NCBI RefSeq assembly: GCF_900111195.1 | Contig: NZ_FOGL01000025.1 | Span: 1-53,927 of the forward strand | Direction: 5' to 3' | DNA length: 53,927 nt | Source of the DNA: Gracilibacillus ureilyticus | GTDB taxonomy: Bacteria > Bacillota > Bacilli > Bacillales > Amphibacillaceae | Shown: piece by piece, positions 37,842 through 49,439 of the stretch | Position numbering within the stretch: the first letter of the stretch is position 1 | How the letters are laid out: each line of letters starts with the position of its first letter | Made by a program: the position numbers and the translations under genes | The notes under the pieces: model-generated | The model's input: only the letters and a program-made list of their open reading frames with translations | What the model was told of the DNA's origin: nothing | The model's database searches: none

Positions 37842-38703
37842 GTGTTTGTTGTGTCCCTAACATTCTGACAATATGCACATCCTCACAGAAGCCACGCAGA
37901 CTGTTATATATCCGAACTGCTCTCGATTCATGCTTGACTAGCCCGTATACAGTCGGGCCGCTGCCACTCATTAGTACGGCATCTGCCCCTGACTTCAACA
38001 TCTGGCTCTTAATTTGTTTAACTTCCGGATTTTTGGGTAATGTGACAGTTTCCAAAACATTTTTCAGCTTTGCACATATCTCCTTGTAATTAGCTGTTTC
38101 GATTGCATGGATCATCCCATCAGTATCTGGATGATCAAGCTTGTCCAATTTTAATGATTGATATACAGACTGAGTAGAAACCCCTTGTGATGGTTTAGCA
38201 AGCACTACCCAACATTGGGGTGGAGGAGGGAGCTCTGTTATTTTCTCCCCCCTCCCTTTAGCAATGGCAGTCGAATTATATACACAAAACGAAACGTCTG
38301 AGCCGATTTCTGAGCCGATGACTGCCAGTTCATCTATTGTTAAATTTATATGCCATAACCGGTTCAGTCCTCTTAAAGTAGCAGCCGCATCACTGCTCCC
38401 CCCGGCGAGACCCGCTGCAACCGGAATTTGCTTATCAATTTTAATTAATACACCATGTTTAATTCCAAACCGCTCTTTTAATAATTTAGCTGCACGGTAT
38501 GCTAAATTACGTTCATCATTTGGAATAAACCTGCTGTCAGATTCAACTTTAATCTGACCTGATTCCAGCAGAAAAAGTTCTATCCGATCTGCCAGGTCTA
38601 CTGTTGTCATTACCATTTCCACTTCATGATACTGGTCGGGCCGCTTATATAGAACATCTAATGTTAAATTTATTTTTGCGGGGGCCTTTTCAGAAGTATA
38701 CAT
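37834..38703 (-). CDS. ispE: 4-diphosphocytidyl-2-C-methyl-D-erythritol kinase
   Basis: GHMP kinase of the non-mevalonate (MEP) isoprenoid pathway. The 289-residue protein starts [12 protein letters not shown] and has the ATP-binding [17 protein letters not shown] and the C-terminal [11 protein letters not shown]. Its presence shows the organism makes isoprenoid units by the MEP route. Sits between sspF and purR as in B. subtilis. Confidence 0.97.
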   Translation of the reverse strand: MYTSEKAPAKINLTLDVLYKRPDQYHEVEMVMTTVDLADRIELFLLESGQIKVESDSRFIPNDERNLAYRAAKLLKERFGIKHGVLIKIDKQIPVAAGLAGGSSDAAATLRGLNRLWHINLTIDELAVIGSEIGSDVSFCVYNSTAIAKGRGEKITELPPPPQCWVVLAKPSQGVSTQSVYQSLKLDKLDHPDTDGMIHAIETANYKEICAKLKNVLETVTLPKNPEVKQIKSQMLKSGADAVLMSGSGPTVYGLVKHESRAVRIYNSLRGFCEDVHIVRMLGTQQTLD

Positions 38704-38844
38704 CTTGTCACCTACTTTAGTTCACTATAGCCTGCACTATTACAAATACCTCTTTTTGTTTTGCTTATTCGATATATTTGATCAGATTATTGCCAGCTTG
38801 TATAGAAAATATACTTTATGTAAAGATACCATAAATAGTTTAAA

Positions 38845-38873
38845 GGGACAAAACCTTAACTAGGTTCTGTCCC
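38845..38873 (-). terminator. sspF terminator spanning its own stop codon
   Basis: An 11-bp stem (38845-38855 with 38863-38873, GGGACAGAACC/GGTTTTGTCCC on the minus strand, one G-U pair) whose 7-base loop holds the sspF TAG stop (38860-38862). A short TTTAAA follows. Confidence 0.75.
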
Positions 38874-39039
38874 CTGTCAAACTTTCTTCTGCTATTTGTA
38901 CAGCCCTTTTCACCATGCTGCCGGCTTCATTAGCTGTTATTTCACCCCAGCCCTTTTCCTTTACCTTGTCGTAAAACCCTAACTCTTTAGCAAGCTCTTC
39001 TTTAAAGTGCTCAGACATTATCCCACGCCTTCTGCTCAT
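38860..39039 (-). CDS. sspF: Small acid-soluble spore protein, alpha/beta-like SspF
   Basis: A 59-residue DNA-binding spore protein. The reading frame begins [20 protein letters not shown] and contains [20 protein letters not shown] and [11 protein letters not shown], a clear relative of B. subtilis SspF. It keeps the conserved ELA pattern (germination-protease region) and the C-terminal DNA-binding helix. GGGAG lies eight bases before the ATG, and directly upstream is a perfect TGTCGT/ACGACA dyad (39057-39074). It lies between veg and ispE as in B. subtilis. I could not identify a convincing sigma-G promoter. Confidence 0.93.
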   Translation of the reverse strand: MSRRRGIMSEHFKEELAKELGFYDKVKEKGWGEITANEAGSMVKRAVQIAEESLTGDRT

Positions 39040-39197
39040 CGAAGATACTCCCTTTCTGTCGTGTTCTTACGACAATAATATTTTCTCCCAGTTAGATAAG
39101 CTTATGCCAGGCAAATATTTGAATAGAAATCTGGGTATAACAACCGTTCTTCTGTGTAAAAATATTCACCGCAGGAAATTTTTAAACAAAACAAAAA

Positions 39198-39218
39198 GCA
39201 GCAAACATAGTTTACTGC
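39198..39218 (-). terminator. veg terminator overlapping its stop codon
   Basis: A 9-bp stem (39198-39206 with 39210-39218, GCAGTAAAC/GTTTGCTGC, one G-U pair) with a 3-base loop and TTTTTGTTTT on the minus strand. The veg TAA stop is inside the first arm. Confidence 0.85.
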
Positions 39219-39478
39219 TCCCCTGCAACTGCTTTTTCCAGTTCTTCCATGAAATTCAATTCTACGGTTTCTGTAAGTACGTCTGCATAGCTGTAAGATA
39301 CTCGTTCAAATGAGTTTTCCTCCTGATCCAACTCTACAATAAATACAGAAGGGTATGTTTCTGCTAATGTCCCATAACGCTCTACAGTTTTCTTTCTGCC
39401 GCCGTTCGCTTTAATCTTCAGACGTTTACCAACATAGCCATCTAAACCTTGTTTGATTTCAACCAATGTTTTAGCCAA
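39212..39478 (-). CDS. veg: Veg protein (biofilm and growth regulator)
   Basis: An 88-residue Veg-family protein, sequence [20 protein letters not shown] and [20 protein letters not shown], with the conserved [19 protein letters not shown]. In B. subtilis Veg is abundant and inhibits the biofilm repressor SinR. The natural start is the TTG at 39478, six bases after GAGGTGG; an in-frame GTG at 39493 would overlap that ribosome site. The gene lies behind two strong tandem promoters. yabG, which precedes veg in B. subtilis, is missing. Confidence 0.95.
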   Translation of the reverse strand: MAKTLVEIKQGLDGYVGKRLKIKANGGRKKTVERYGTLAETYPSVFIVELDQEENSFERVSYSYADVLTETVELNFMEELEKAVAGEQ

Positions 39479-39500
39479 TACACTCCACCTCACTAATCAT

Positions 39501-39572
39501 ATTATACTACATTCTTGTCCAACAGTCAAATAAAAATATTCTATTATATCAATATTGTTTATTTACTGTCAA
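39501..39572 (-). promoter_or_regulatory. Two tandem strong sigma-A promoters of veg
   Basis: Distal: TTGACA (39567-39572), 18 bases, TATAAT (39543-39548). Proximal: TTGACT (39524-39529), 17 bases, TATAAT (39501-39506). The proximal start would leave only about 16 bases before the TTG start codon. The B. subtilis veg promoter is also one of the strongest vegetative promoters. Confidence 0.9.
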
Positions 39573-39657
39573 TAAATAAATTTAAAAAATATCTATGATT
39601 AGTATCTCACATAATTTGAAATTTATGTATGGGTTGACTATATGTTGCAGCATTCAC

Positions 39658-41102
<1,445 letters not shown>

Positions 41103-41194
41103 CAAATATCCCCCATTCCGGCTCTCTAAGAACCACAGGAAAGTTCTTTCAACATTATAACATGCGCAGCTAATTCAGTATAAACGATAAAAAA

Positions 41195-41229
41195 GCCAAA
41201 CGATTTCGAATGGCACGAAATCATTTGGC
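41195..41229 (-). terminator. yabE intrinsic terminator
   Basis: A 14-bp stem (41195-41208 with 41216-41229, GCCAAATGATTTCG/CGAAATCGTTTGGC in the transcript) with a 7-base loop and six Ts, 12 bases after the yabE stop. Confidence 0.92.
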
Positions 41230-41241
41230 CAGTTTTTTAAT

Positions 41242-42483
41242 TTATTTATAAATTTTTACTTGCACCGTTCTGCTTCCAAAACTCTGTGCCTGCTGCAATG
41301 TCGGCATATGAACATCAATCTTATTGCCTTTAATCGCTCCGCCTGTATCTCTTGCGACAGCATAACCATAACCCTCTACCCAAACTTTTGTACCAAGAGG
41401 GATAACACTAGGGTCTACAGCTATCACCCCATGTGGGTTTGCTTTCAGGTTATAGCCCGTTGAAGTCAGACCTCTCCCATCACATGAAGCACAATTCCAA
41501 TTATACGCAGTAGCGTGCATGTATAATGTTGTCACTTCCTGTTCACCGCCACGAGAGACGATTGGTTGTGAGGACGGTGCAGCAGCGGTTGCACTGCCTG
41601 CAGTCGTAGTAACTGCCGGTGCTTCCTCTTTTGTACCGACTGCTACCACTTTCTCTTTACTTTCTTTAATAACTTCTTCATCAATAAGCGTTCTGGAGAC
41701 CTCTTTGCCGTTTTCTAAAACCACTTCATAATGTTTTTCAACCATACCTTTTTCCCCATCAGTTACCACTTCTTCTTTTCCCTTTTCCAGGTCAGCATCA
41801 CTTTGTTTTACTACTGCAAAATCAACCTCTTCTTCAACGATATCTGTTACTTTTTCCACTCGTGTAATATCGATAACTGTTTCTCCATCAACATTTTGAG
41901 TTTGGGCAGGCTTCACACGGTCCAATTCAGACAAATCAATTTCGTTTTGTGTAAGCAGGTTTTCTACTGTTCCGCCTACTGTCCAGATAGTTTGTTCCTT
42001 ACCTGCATCGTTAATCGTTACCTGGAATGCTTTTTCTATATTTAATGTTGTTTGATCTGAGATTTGCTCTTCTAAGCTTAATGATACCTGATCATGTTCT
42101 GAGATTTCAATTCCTGATTCCTCAATGAAAGCTCCGACAGTATTTGCTGTCGTATAGTATGTTTGTTGTGTATCGCCTTCAGTTACAGTAATTTCTTTTG
42201 CAACCGTATGTTCTATTGTCATCTCAGATGTGATGGTATCTTTTAGGTTATGCGAAAGATCATCATGCTTTTGCACCTCAATGGCCAGTTCACCAAGTAC
42301 ATCTTCTACAGTATTGGCATGTGTGCGTACTGTAATTTCTTCCCCTTCCTGAACAACAGTGACTTCAGCTTTAGATAATTCATAAAATAAATAGCTAATA
42401 GATCCAATGATAACAAGTAATGTAAGAGCATAAACGAAGTCCTTGTTATTCAGGAGTTTCTGCAAATTAAAAAGACGTTTCAT
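41242..42483 (-). CDS. yabE: YabE: secreted G5/3D-domain cell-wall protein (RpfB/Sps-like)
   Basis: Predicted cell-wall-active surface protein of 413 residues. One N-terminal membrane segment (about 19-38) precedes three ubiquitin-like DUF348 repeats (about 45-215), a G5 domain (about 225-300), an Ala/Thr/Pro linker, and a C-terminal 3D domain. The three conserved aspartates of the latter fall in GVIAVDPSVIPLG, VARDTGGAIKG and KIDVHMP. The 3D domain belongs to the MltA/expansin-like lytic transglycosylase fold. The longest reading frame begins at 42630 but that stretch crosses a terminator and promoter, so the ATG at 42483 after AAGGAGGG is the start. Confidence 0.92.
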   Translation of the reverse strand: MKRLFNLQKLLNNKDFVYALTLLVIIGSISYLFYELSKAEVTVVQEGEEITVRTHANTVEDVLGELAIEVQKHDDLSHNLKDTITSEMTIEHTVAKEITVTEGDTQQTYYTTANTVGAFIEESGIEISEHDQVSLSLEEQISDQTTLNIEKAFQVTINDAGKEQTIWTVGGTVENLLTQNEIDLSELDRVKPAQTQNVDGETVIDITRVEKVTDIVEEEVDFAVVKQSDADLEKGKEEVVTDGEKGMVEKHYEVVLENGKEVSRTLIDEEVIKESKEKVVAVGTKEEAPAVTTTAGSATAAAPSSQPIVSRGGEQEVTTLYMHATAYNWNCASCDGRGLTSTGYNLKANPHGVIAVDPSVIPLGTKVWVEGYGYAVARDTGGAIKGNKIDVHMPTLQQAQSFGSRTVQVKIYK

Positions 42484-42516
42484 GAACTTTTCATCCCTCC
42501 TTCTTCTCGCCGTTGT

Positions 42517-42545
42517 ATTATATAAAGTTAAATAATCCCTGTCAA
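42517..42545 (-). promoter_or_regulatory. yabE promoter (perfect sigma-A consensus)
   Basis: TTGACA (42540-42545), 17-base spacer, TATAAT (42517-42522) on the minus strand, directly downstream of the tatD terminator. Confidence 0.88.
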
Positions 42546-42560
42546 ACAGGTATTTAACTA

Positions 42561-42609
42561 AAAAAGAACAGATAAATCCCTTGGAATCAAGGGTTCCTCT
42601 GTTCTTTTT
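42561..42609 (-). terminator. tatD terminator
   Basis: A 12-bp outer stem (42561-42572 with 42598-42609, AAAAAGAACAGA/TCTGTTCTTTTT) and a 6-bp inner stem CCCTTG/CAAGGG, with a T run on the minus strand. Confidence 0.88.
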
Positions 42610-42669
42610 GAAGAAATATTTCAAATTCATTACATTACCGTAACAAACGTGACATCACCTTATTTTTAG

Positions 42670-43437
42670 CTATATTATTTGAAATAACCGCTTAGCATTT
42701 TCGGTTGTCTGCCTGCTTAATTCACTAAACTCCACGTCGCGCAATTCAGCTATTTTCTCTGCCACCAGTTTGACAAATGCCGGCTCATTTCTTTTTCCCC
42801 TGTTTGGGTGTGGTGCTAAAAATGGACAATCAGTTTCAATTAACAAGCGGTCTTCTGGAACTATTTTGGCTACTTCTTTCGGCATTGTTGCATTTTTAAA
42901 TGTTACAGGCCCTCCTAGAGATATATAAAAGTTCATATCAAGGCAATCACCAACATAATCGGCTGAATCATTATAACAGTGCATAATGCCGCCTACTTTG
43001 CTGGCATTCTCTTCTCTCAGGATAGTAATAATATCTTCTGGTGCCTCACGATTATGGATAATTATTGGCAGGTTCACCTTTTTAGCTAACCGAATCTGTT
43101 TACGAAAAACTTCTTTTTGCACATCTTTTGGTGACTTGTCCCAATGATAGTCTAATCCCATCTCACCTAATGCTACAACTTTAGGGTGGGAAGCTAGCTC
43201 TTCCAGCCAATCTAATTCTTTATCTGTCATATCAACCGCATCAACAGGATGCCAGCCAACAGCTGCATAAATATGATCATAGGTTTCTGCTAATTCGATT
43301 GCTTTGGGTATTGTTTCATGATCGAAGCCTACAATTACCATATATTCGACGCCAGCTTCTCTGGCTCTAACGATCACTTCTTCTCTGTCTTCATCAAACT
43401 GACTTACATTGAGGTGTACATGTGTGTCAAATAACAT
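42670..43437 (-). CDS. yabD: TatD-family metal-dependent deoxyribonuclease (YabD)
   Basis: A 255-residue TIM-barrel hydrolase with the metal ligands FDTHVHLN, GEMGLDYHWDKSP, IIIHNREA, HCYND and ETDCPFLAPHP. TatD nucleases act on DNA in repair or fragmentation. It follows metG as in B. subtilis, but is separated from it by a terminator. Confidence 0.96.
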   Translation of the reverse strand: MLFDTHVHLNVSQFDEDREEVIVRAREAGVEYMVIVGFDHETIPKAIELAETYDHIYAAVGWHPVDAVDMTDKELDWLEELASHPKVVALGEMGLDYHWDKSPKDVQKEVFRKQIRLAKKVNLPIIIHNREAPEDIITILREENASKVGGIMHCYNDSADYVGDCLDMNFYISLGGPVTFKNATMPKEVAKIVPEDRLLIETDCPFLAPHPNRGKRNEPAFVKLVAEKIAELRDVEFSELSRQTTENAKRLFQII

Positions 43438-43566
43438 CCTCTTTCTCCTTTCTTCACATTCATTCGCGTTATTAAAACAAAGCGGAAGGGTTGGGACCTA
43501 TTAGGCAAGCAAGGAAAATTAAAGAGATTGACACGGAGCCGCGATATTCCCTTTTTTCCAACAAAA

Positions 43567-43615
43567 AATCCGAACATTTTCAGAAAATTATTATCATATT
43601 CTGAATGTTCGGATT
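43567..43615 (-). terminator. metG terminator
   Basis: Long stem AATCCGAACAT/ATGTTCGGATT (43567-43577 with 43605-43615) extended by TTCAG/CTGAA, followed by six Ts on the minus strand. The rest of the gap up to the tatD start (43438-43566) shows no feature I can name apart from the GAAAGGAG ribosome site of tatD. Confidence 0.88.
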
Positions 43616-43658
43616 CCCTTTCATTTAAAGCTTCTTAGTCCCAGCCTCTTCTTCATTT

Positions 43659-45635
<1,977 letters not shown>

Positions 45636-45662
45636 TCACACATTTTTAATCAGTCTGTTTTT

Positions 45663-45691
45663 ATTGTAGCGACTTTTCGGATACATTTCCA
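45663..45691 (-). promoter_or_regulatory. Candidate metG promoter
   Basis: TGGAAA (45686-45691) and TACAAT (45663-45668) on the minus strand, 17 bases apart, in the divergent metG-abrB gap. Confidence 0.4.
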
Positions 45692-45798
45692 TTATTATTG
45701 CATTTTTTACTTGAAAGGGGAAAAATATTAGAACTTTCTCTTGTTTTTACACCTTATTCCATATTCTTAAAAATTCTGCAAAATACCCCTCATTTTGT

Positions 45799-45827
45799 TT
45801 GACATTAATGGCAAGGAATGGTATTAT
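45799..45827 (+). promoter_or_regulatory. abrB promoter
   Basis: TTGACA (45799-45804), 17-base spacer, TATTAT (45822-45827), predicted start near 45834. Confidence 0.9.
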
Positions 45828-45838
45828 AACGCTAGAGT

Positions 45839-45855
45839 TGTCGAATATTGACGAA
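45839..45855 (+). promoter_or_regulatory. Two tandem Spo0A boxes repressing abrB
   Basis: TGTCGAA (45839-45845) and TGACGAA (45849-45855) both match the 0A box consensus TGNCGAA and are 10 bases apart, one helical turn. They lie just downstream of the abrB start point, the position at which Spo0A-P represses abrB in B. subtilis. Confidence 0.92.
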
Positions 45856-45892
45856 TTTGTTTTTTATTTATCGAAAAAAGGGGAGAATAAAT

Positions 45893-46171
45893 ATGAAGTC
45901 AACAGGTATTGTACGTAAGGTAGATGAGTTAGGTCGTGTGGTAATTCCGATCGAACTTCGTCGTACTCTAGGAATCAATGAAAAAGATGCATTAGAAATT
46001 TATGTCGATGATGAAAGAATTATTTTACAGAAATATAAACCAAACATGACTTGCGCTATCACTGGGGATATTTCTGATGATAACTTAACACTTGCAGACG
46101 GCAAACTAGTCCTCAGCCCTGAAGGTGCACAAGTACTTATAGATGAAATTCAAAAGAAACTGAATAAATAA
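45893..46171 (+). CDS. abrB: Transition-state regulator AbrB
   Basis: DNA-binding repressor of post-exponential genes. The 92-residue protein has the swapped-hairpin AbrB domain (1-50: KSTGIVRKVDELGRVVIPIE and RTLGINEKDALEIYVDDERI) and a C-terminal multimerisation part. An upstream in-frame start (45848) overlaps the 0A boxes and lacks a ribosome site; GGGGAG lies seven bases before the ATG at 45893. Along with the nucleotidase and tRNA-Met it is one of only three plus-strand genes here. Confidence 0.97.
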   Translation: MKSTGIVRKVDELGRVVIPIELRRTLGINEKDALEIYVDDERIILQKYKPNMTCAITGDISDDNLTLADGKLVLSPEGAQVLIDEIQKKLNK

Positions 46172-46208
46172 TTCAGCTTTAACATAACTGGTAAAATGAC
46201 AAAAAAAT

Positions 46209-46241
46209 GGTTCTTCTCATCCGTTTGTGACGATTAGAACC
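46209..46241. terminator. Bidirectional terminator between abrB and rsmI
   Basis: GGTTCT/AGAACC arms (46209-46214 with 46236-46241) flanked by A and T runs on both sides, between two convergent genes. Confidence 0.78.
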
Positions 46242-46264
46242 TTTTTTGTATTTCACCTATTAAG

Positions 46265-47134
46265 TTACGATGTGTGATAGGCCTGATATACTTCTCTCTT
46301 CGGTATTTCCCTTTGTTTCGCCACCATCTTAATCGCCTCTTTACTTGTTACATTCTCTTCATTTATTATCTTTTCTACGTGCTGCTTTAACGATAAATCA
46401 ATCCACCAGTTTTCCGTTTCAGGCGGTTTCCCTTCGACGACAAGACAACATTCTCCTTTAAAATTCTCCTCACCTGCCCATGTCGACAATTCTTCGAGCG
46501 TCCCTCTCGTATATTCTTCAAACTTTTTGGTCAGTTCTCTGGCAATACTAACATGGCGGTCTCCTCCCAATGAATGGGATAAATCTGTTAATGTTGCTGA
46601 AAGTCTGTGCGGTGATTCATATAAAATAAACGTTATATCAAGCTTTTCTAAATAATCTAACGCTGCTTTTCTATCTTTCGTCTTTCTTGGCAAAAACCCG
46701 TAAAAATAGAAATGATCTGTCGGCAGGCCCGATCCTATAAGTGCACATAAAGCAGCATTTGCACCAGGTAAAACAATAACAGAGATTTCCTCCTCAATTG
46801 CTGCTTTAATAATTTCATAACCAGGATCTGATATCCCCGGCATACCTGCATCACTGACTAATGCTAAAGTATCACCACCCTTTAGTTTATCCAGGATATT
46901 ATGTTCCCTCTCTAGTTTGTTATGCTCATGGTAGCTGAGCATTGGCTTCTTGATCTCAAAATAATGCAGCAGCTTCCCTGTATTTCTCGTATCCTCTGCA
47001 AGGACGAGATCTGCTTCTTTCAATATACGCAAAGCCCTTACTGTAATATCTTCTAAATTTCCAATAGGTGTTGGTACAACATATAGTTTCCCTCTATCAT
47101 CAGCTGCTGCCTGAAAGCTCTTTTGGATTCTCAT
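46265..47134 (-). CDS. rsmI: 16S rRNA 2'-O-ribose C1402 methyltransferase
   Basis: SAM-dependent tetrapyrrole-methylase-family enzyme that methylates C1402 in the ribosomal P site. The 289-residue protein has YVVPTPIGNLEDIT, LAEDTRNTGKLL, LVSDAGMPGISDPGY and FYESPHR-type ILYESPHR motifs. An ATG at 47164 is in frame, but AAGGTGTGG precedes the ATG at 47134. It overlaps the end of yazA by 35 bases. Confidence 0.96.
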   Translation of the reverse strand: MRIQKSFQAAADDRGKLYVVPTPIGNLEDITVRALRILKEADLVLAEDTRNTGKLLHYFEIKKPMLSYHEHNKLEREHNILDKLKGGDTLALVSDAGMPGISDPGYEIIKAAIEEEISVIVLPGANAALCALIGSGLPTDHFYFYGFLPRKTKDRKAALDYLEKLDITFILYESPHRLSATLTDLSHSLGGDRHVSIARELTKKFEEYTRGTLEELSTWAGEENFKGECCLVVEGKPPETENWWIDLSLKQHVEKIINEENVTSKEAIKMVAKQREIPKREVYQAYHTS

Positions 47135-47411
47135 TAGTTCCACACCTTTCCCGGGCATTTTCATGAATTAACTGTATCTTTTCCTGTTTTGACAGTTTCT
47201 TTATCTTTGCTTCTAATTGCAATGCTTCCGATTTTGTTTCACATTTGGATTGGTAGACAAGCTTTAAAGGTCCCCTGCCTCTTGTATATTTTGCGCCTTT
47301 TCCTTCTGAATGCATTTTTAGCCTTCTGGAAATATTGGTAGTGTATCCTGTATAAAGTGTCCGATCCATACATTCCAGTATATAAACAAAGTGATTATTG
47401 CTTTTTGCCAT
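47100..47411 (-). CDS. yazA: GIY-YIG domain protein YazA
   Basis: A 103-residue single GIY-YIG nuclease-like protein (UPF0213): VYILECMDRTLYTGYTTNISRRL in part, with the conserved arginine and KLVYQSKCETKSEALQLEAKIK in part. Function unproven; the fold suggests a nuclease. It overlaps yabB by 17 bases and rsmI by 35 bases, so the three genes are translationally coupled. Confidence 0.94.
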   Translation of the reverse strand: MAKSNNHFVYILECMDRTLYTGYTTNISRRLKMHSEGKGAKYTRGRGPLKLVYQSKCETKSEALQLEAKIKKLSKQEKIQLIHENARERCGTNENPKELSGSS

Positions 47412-48141
47412 ATAATATCCCCTCTAGTACTTCTGTATAATCTCCATTTTCATCAAATGCATAAAGTGGCGGGAGGAGTTTTACATCTGCCTTTCCATCA
47501 CGAATTGCTTCTATTAACAAAATATTTGCTTCTTTATCTTTTTTCGGGTATACAAACTGAATCCGCTTTGGTTCCAGTTTATACTTTCGAAACAGTGTGA
47601 TGATATCAATTAACCTGGAAGGACGGTGAACCATTGCTACTTTCCCCCCTGATTTGACTAATTGGCTGCATACTTTTACCACATCTTCTAATGTACAATA
47701 TATTTCGTGTCTTGCAATTGTCAGATAATCATTGCGATTCTGGTGATTTTTATTTTCGGTTGTAAAATATGGAGGGTTTACGGTAACATAGTCAAACTTA
47801 TCATTCCCATAGTGCCCTGGCATTTCTTTTATATCTGCATGAATCATATGTAACTGGTTTTCTAACTGATTAAGGGACACATTTCTGACTGCCATATCGT
47901 ATAATCGCTCCTGAATCTCTACACCTGTAATAGGAACCTCTGACTTTCTTGATAACAATAAAGGGATCACACCATTTCCTGTACACAGATCAATAATCTT
48001 TCCACGTTTAACCGGTATATTCGCAAAATCAGCAAGCAGAACAGCATCCAGTGAAAAAGCAAAAGCACTTGGACTCTGTATTATTTTCATATTCTCATCT
48101 GCCAGTAAATCATCTAACCTTTCATCATCTTTTAATTCCAT
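47395..48141 (-). CDS. yabB: tRNA1(Val) adenine-N6 methyltransferase-like protein (YabB)
   Basis: A 248-residue Rossmann-fold methyltransferase with the SAM motif IIDLCTGNGVIPLLLS and the N6-adenine catalytic motif NPPY in VTVNPPYFTTEN. TrmN6 family; the Bacillus substrate is inferred. A longer reading frame to 48213 crosses the yabA terminator; GGAGAGG lies eight bases before the ATG at 48141. TGATATACT on the minus strand (48168-48176) is an extended -10 close upstream. Confidence 0.93.
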   Translation of the reverse strand: MELKDDERLDDLLADENMKIIQSPSAFAFSLDAVLLADFANIPVKRGKIIDLCTGNGVIPLLLSRKSEVPITGVEIQERLYDMAVRNVSLNQLENQLHMIHADIKEMPGHYGNDKFDYVTVNPPYFTTENKNHQNRNDYLTIARHEIYCTLEDVVKVCSQLVKSGGKVAMVHRPSRLIDIITLFRKYKLEPKRIQFVYPKKDKEANILLIEAIRDGKADVKLLPPLYAFDENGDYTEVLEGILYGKKQ

Positions 48142-48202
48142 CCAACGATCCTCTCCTATACTTGCACAGTATATCAATAATAACAACTTTCTGATGAAGA
48201 AA

Positions 48203-48229
48203 AAGGCTGACACAGGATGCGTCAGCCTT
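48203..48229 (-). terminator. yabA terminator
   Basis: A 9-bp stem (48203-48211 with 48221-48229, AAGGCTGAC/GTCAGCCTT) with a 9-base loop, then TTTTTC on the minus strand. Confidence 0.88.
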
Positions 48230-48245
48230 CATTCATGTTCATTGT

Positions 48246-48590
48246 TTATTTTGTCTTATTCAGGAATAATAAACAGAATAAACAATCCCCATCTTGTCTA
48301 GGACTTCCAAAATGAACATTACAAATATGGAAACCTTCCTCATACAAACGAGCAAGATTATCATAGCCTTCCCCTATCGTTAAATCCTGCTCTTCTGAAC
48401 TGGAAACCTCATTGCTGTCTTCCGTCTGTTCTTCCATTCGTTTACGCAGATGATGATTCTCCATTTCCAACCGGTGATTTTCTTCTAACATATCTCGTAA
48501 TTGCTGTTTCAAATCACCTAATTGCTGATACAATTGTCCAATTTGCTCTTCCATATGAGATACTTGCTCAAATAGCTCTTTTTTTGTCAC
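48246..48590 (-). CDS. yabA: DNA replication initiation control protein YabA
   Basis: Negative regulator of initiation that binds DnaA and the DnaN clamp. The 114-residue protein has an N-terminal leucine-zipper coiled coil (about 1-55) that forms the tetramer and a C-terminal zinc-binding domain ending [19 protein letters not shown] in part. The start codon is GTG. Together with the upstream parS site, it fits an origin-proximal location. Confidence 0.96.
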   Translation of the reverse strand: MTKKELFEQVSHMEEQIGQLYQQLGDLKQQLRDMLEENHRLEMENHHLRKRMEEQTEDSNEVSSSEEQDLTIGEGYDNLARLYEEGFHICNVHFGSPRQDGDCLFCLLFLNKTK

Positions 48591-48605
48591 GTATTTTCCA
48601 CCCCA

Positions 48606-49433
48606 TCATTCTGCGGCCTGGGTTTTTATAACTCCTTCTTCCATTAATTCATCTAATGTATATTCTACCACACGTTCCTTTTCAGGAATTTCAATTTGAA
48701 TTAATCTCTCTAGTATATTTAATCCAACCACTTTCCCTTTTCCAAAATTGGTCTGGATGTGCTGGCCTAAATCAGGCAACTCGCGCTTCGCTGTTTCATA
48801 ATCATCATTTTCATACTTCAAACAGCACATAAGCCGGCCACACAGACCGGAAATCTTGGAAGGATTTAATGAAAGACTCTGATCTTTTGCCATTTTAATG
48901 GATACTGGTTCGAAGTCTCCTAAAAAGGTTGAACAGCAAAGCATACGTCCACATGGGCCAATTCCGCCAAGCAGTTTGGCTTCATCCCTTACACCAATCT
49001 GGCGCAGCTCAATTCTCGTTTTAAATACAGATGCCAAGTCCTTGACCAAATTGCGGAAATCGACTCTGCCATCAGCAGTAAAGTAGAAAATAACTTTATT
49101 GCGGTCAAATGTATATTCCACATCAACTAAGTTCATCTCTAACTGATGTTCTTTTATTTTAACCTGGCATGTATTGTACGCCTCTTCTGCTACTTCTTTG
49201 TTTTCCAGAACTAACATCTTATCTTTCTCGTTTGCCATTCGAATAACTTTCTTCAGCGGTAATACAATATCTTCTTCATCTACCTGTTTATTCGCAACGA
49301 CTACTTTCCCGAATTCAACCCCGCGGACTGTTTCCACGATAACATAGTCTTCTGTTGTTAACGTTATTTCCCCGGGATCGAAATAATATATTTTACCCGC
49401 TTTTTTAAAGCGGACACCTATTACTTCTATCAC
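48606..49433 (-). CDS. ricT: RicT (YaaT), Y-complex and phosphorelay stimulation protein
   Basis: A 275-residue PSP1-family protein that with RicA and RicF forms the iron-sulfur Y-complex, which stimulates RNase Y-dependent RNA processing and Spo0A phosphorylation. The cysteine-rich motifs CGRMLCCS and CGRLMCCL (about residues 154-205) are the metal-cluster region. It lies six bases after holB and 15 before yabA, as in B. subtilis. Confidence 0.97.
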   Translation of the reverse strand: MIEVIGVRFKKAGKIYYFDPGEITLTTEDYVIVETVRGVEFGKVVVANKQVDEEDIVLPLKKVIRMANEKDKMLVLENKEVAEEAYNTCQVKIKEHQLEMNLVDVEYTFDRNKVIFYFTADGRVDFRNLVKDLASVFKTRIELRQIGVRDEAKLLGGIGPCGRMLCCSTFLGDFEPVSIKMAKDQSLSLNPSKISGLCGRLMCCLKYENDDYETAKRELPDLGQHIQTNFGKGKVVGLNILERLIQIEIPEKERVVEYTLDELMEEGVIKTQAAE

Positions 49434-49439
49434 TCATAT

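Noticed and set aside
42561-42609. Riboswitch-like structure upstream of yabE (c-di-AMP type considered because RpfB-like genes often carry one)
   Set aside because: It is a simple two-part hairpin ending in Ts, upstream of the yabE promoter, so it is not in the yabE transcript; it is the tatD terminator.
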